The translations under genes and the position numbers were made by a program. Positions 13,952-15,297 of a stretch of DNA of 15,297 nt are shown here, piece by piece; the stretch's first letter is position 1, and the number at the start of each line of letters is the position of its first letter. This DNA is from CAYHEQ01 sp964355795 (GTDB lineage: Bacteria; Patescibacteriota; JACPGU01): positions 1 to 15,297 of the forward strand of contig CAYHEQ010000019.1 in NCBI GenBank assembly GCA_964355795.1, in the 5' to 3' direction. Below the pieces are notes generated by a model. That model was not told the origin of the DNA, made no database searches, and worked only from the letters and a program-made list of their open reading frames with translations.

Positions 13952-14472
13952 AGTCCCTGTTGTTTGAAATAATTAATCTTTTCTTCAACGCGAGGCCTTA
14001 TGGATAATGGCACTTCGTCAATATTTAGCCAATGTCCTTCTTTATGTTCTATTTTGTATAAAATACTATTACATGAAAAGAAATCCTCTACGTCGTTGGC
14101 ATTGCCAGTTGTCATCGCGTACACTAGGCTTGAATAGTTTGGCTCTTGATGTGCGTTGGTTATTAAATTATATCTATCTACATTTATCGGCTTAGCATCT
14201 CGATGATCGTAGCGATAAACATCAATAGTATGTATACCGGTCGAACAATCAGACATAATAGATGATCCAATCAACACAGGTGAGTCAGCAACAACACCAG
14301 ATATTGGCAGGGAAGATGATTCAATAACAACAAGCCCGGTTGACAGTTGTGTTTGATTGTAAAAATTTTCATTCTCAACCCAAAATGCATTCCCTGTGCC
14401 ATATTTGCTACCTACATACTCCGTAAACCGTTGAGGTATATTTCTCATATCAATAATATATTTATCATTCAA
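13948..14472 (-). CDS. Hypothetical protein in the abi operon
   Basis: I do not recognise this 174-residue protein. It has no signal peptide and no transmembrane segment. It looks mixed alpha/beta, with a hydrophobic core strand region TGLVVIESSSLPISGVV (about 45-61) and a possible catalytic or structural set of polar residues (CSTGIHTIDVYRYDHRD, about 76-92), but no known motif. The start is uncertain. The longest frame uses TTG at 14472, overlapping the upstream gene by 8 nt, and the first ATG is at 14448 (MRNIPQRF). Neither has a visible Shine-Dalgarno, so translational coupling is likely. It ends in TGA within the ATGA overlap with the abi gene, so the two proteins are probably made together. 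It could be a sensor, an accessory protein or an antitoxin, but nothing in the sequence decides. Confidence 0.75.
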   Translation of the reverse strand: MNDKYIIDMRNIPQRFTEYVGSKYGTGNAFWVENENFYNQTQLSTGLVVIESSSLPISGVVADSPVLIGSSIMSDCSTGIHTIDVYRYDHRDAKPINVDRYNLITNAHQEPNYSSLVYAMTTGNANDVEDFFSCNSILYKIEHKEGHWLNIDEVPLSIRPRVEEKINYFKQQGL

Positions 14473-15238
14473 AGCGTTTTTTGCTTAGCGCCAAACCCTC
14501 TTTTATCTCTTCTTCAATCTTTTTTAAATTGCTAGCAGTAATTTTGTTATTTGCAAATAATGTTTCTGCAGCCTTTTTCTTTTTTTCCGCCATTTCATTA
14601 GCTACCTTTGGCTCAAATAATGACAAGCTATCTCTTACTAATTTATTTGAATATAGCGCACTATTCATTATTGCCCATGGATCTTGCAGGTTTTCATTTA
14701 GCAATCCTCCAAGAGTAGCATAAGAAACAACCCCTTGAACCATACTTAAGCCAACAATGGAATCTAAATCATCAGCAACCTTCGCGACATCTTTACCTTT
14801 AAACTCATCACTTTCTCTAAGGTATTTTTGAAGATACTTAATTGTATCATCCAATATTTTTAAGCATTCTGCTTCTAAGTTAGAATCATTTTTTAAAACA
14901 CAATTTCCATATCCTTCATCTGTTAGTCTTCGCATATCTTGAAAAATACTATTAACATCAAAATGATTAGTAAAAAGATCGGATTTCATGTAGCCCTTGC
15001 TTTCTTCTAACTTTTCTACAATTTTATCTCTTTCGTCTTTGTCCTTATTTATAGCAATTTGTAGTTCTAATTCAGGAACATCTTCTCCTAGAAACTTTCT
15101 AAAAAGACAAAGTTGTTGATACCTACCAACAAAGCTATTATTACTTGAGCCAATTTCGGTCGAAGCATTCTTGTTGCGTGGTTTTAGAAAAAGGAAATAA
15201 CATCCCCCTATAATTATCACGACAATTAAAATCCACAT
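14465..15238 (-). CDS. Hypothetical membrane-anchored helical protein in the abi operon
   Basis: A 257-residue protein, MWILIVVIIIGGCYFLFLKPRNK at the N-terminus. The hydrophobic stretch 2-18 followed by KPRNK is a single anchor and, by the positive-inside rule, leaves the rest in the cytoplasm. The remainder is almost all helical and charged (VPELELQIAINKDKDERDKI, SNLEAECLKILDDTIKYLQK), with a less charged segment at about 165-200 (LSMVQGVVSYATLGGLL) and a Lys/Glu-rich C-terminus. No known domain was recognised. The next gene starts within its last codons (8-nt overlap if TTG 14472 is used). A membrane-tethered partner of a soluble Abi effector could serve as the sensor of infection, which is inference. 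No Shine-Dalgarno is visible. It lies 20 bp after a partial upstream frame. Confidence 0.75.
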   Translation of the reverse strand: MWILIVVIIIGGCYFLFLKPRNKNASTEIGSSNNSFVGRYQQLCLFRKFLGEDVPELELQIAINKDKDERDKIVEKLEESKGYMKSDLFTNHFDVNSIFQDMRRLTDEGYGNCVLKNDSNLEAECLKILDDTIKYLQKYLRESDEFKGKDVAKVADDLDSIVGLSMVQGVVSYATLGGLLNENLQDPWAIMNSALYSNKLVRDSLSLFEPKVANEMAEKKKKAAETLFANNKITASNLKKIEEEIKEGLALSKKRFE

Positions 15239-15258
15239 AGTTTTTATTATTACTAATA

Positions 15259-15297
15259 TTATTTTATTAAATCTTCTATCGAAACATTTAATGCTTT
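15259..15297 (-). CDS. C-terminal end of a possible XRE/HTH regulator (partial)
   Basis: Reading the minus strand from the window edge, the frame ending in TAA at 15261-15259 gives KALNVSIEDLIK. This is the typical last helix of small HTH_3 (Cro/CI, XRE) regulators, which often end in forms like ALGVSLDELLK. Only 12 residues are visible and no other frame was confirmed, so the call rests on this one motif. It would place a regulator at the head of the defence operon, 20 bp before the membrane protein gene. Confidence 0.4.
   Translation of the reverse strand, partial: KALNVSIEDLIK

Noticed and set aside
1..15297. CRISPR array, insertion sequence or rRNA genes
   Set aside because: No regularly spaced repeats, transposase motifs or rRNA-like sequence were seen on either strand.

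Overview
The window looks like chromosome from a small-genome bacterium of the Candidate Phyla Radiation (Patescibacteria, most like a Parcubacteria-type lineage). The evidence is the gene content: a large membrane-anchored DUF4012 protein, a lamin-tail-domain surface protein, a GtrA plus ALG5-like glycosyltransferase pair sitting beside dnaB and dnaX, and a small basic 71-residue protein of a type I associate with these genomes. The assignment comes from protein motifs and recall, not from a search. In-frame TGA stops at gtrA, 14465..15238 and 13948..14472 argue for the standard bacterial code rather than the UGA-glycine code of Gracilibacteria and SR1.

Left part (1-3390, plus strand): the 3' end of a GT4 glycosyltransferase, a DUF4012 protein, and a small HEXXH protein with its own strong promoter. 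That promoter's -35 box lies inside the DUF4012 gene's terminator hairpin. A strong terminator follows at 3353-3386. From about 3390 to 4020 there is no convincing protein gene. This gap holds many stems, an imperfect 18-bp inverted repeat, a good minus-strand promoter, a 15-bp hairpin and one perfect DnaA-box 9-mer. It is the best place to look for an unrecognised structured RNA.

Centre (4024-10823, all minus strand, read right to left): rsmE, tRNA-Glu(CTC), a secreted clan GH-A glycosidase-like protein, dnaX, dnaB, a GtrA protein, an ALG5-like GT2 glycosyltransferase and a two-TM protein of unknown function. dnaB, gtrA, GT2 and the membrane protein are separated by 4 bp or overlap, so they are very likely co-transcribed. 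GtrA and GT2 probably move and load a lipid-linked sugar. The dnaX linker contains a translated cluster of GC-rich palindromic repeats.

Right part (11034-12765, minus strand): a 71-residue protein with a near-consensus promoter and a 5'-UTR hairpin, then a membrane-anchored Asp/Gly-rich protein with a C-terminal lamin-tail domain.

Right end (13046-15297, minus strand): an AT-richer cassette that looks like a defence operon. In transcription order it has the last codons of what resembles an XRE-type regulator, a membrane-anchored helical protein, a protein of unknown family, and an AbiJ-type abortive-infection protein with a HEPN-like RX6H motif. The genes overlap by 4 to 8 nt or are about 20 bp apart. 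The two unknown partners make this the strongest candidate for an undescribed system here.
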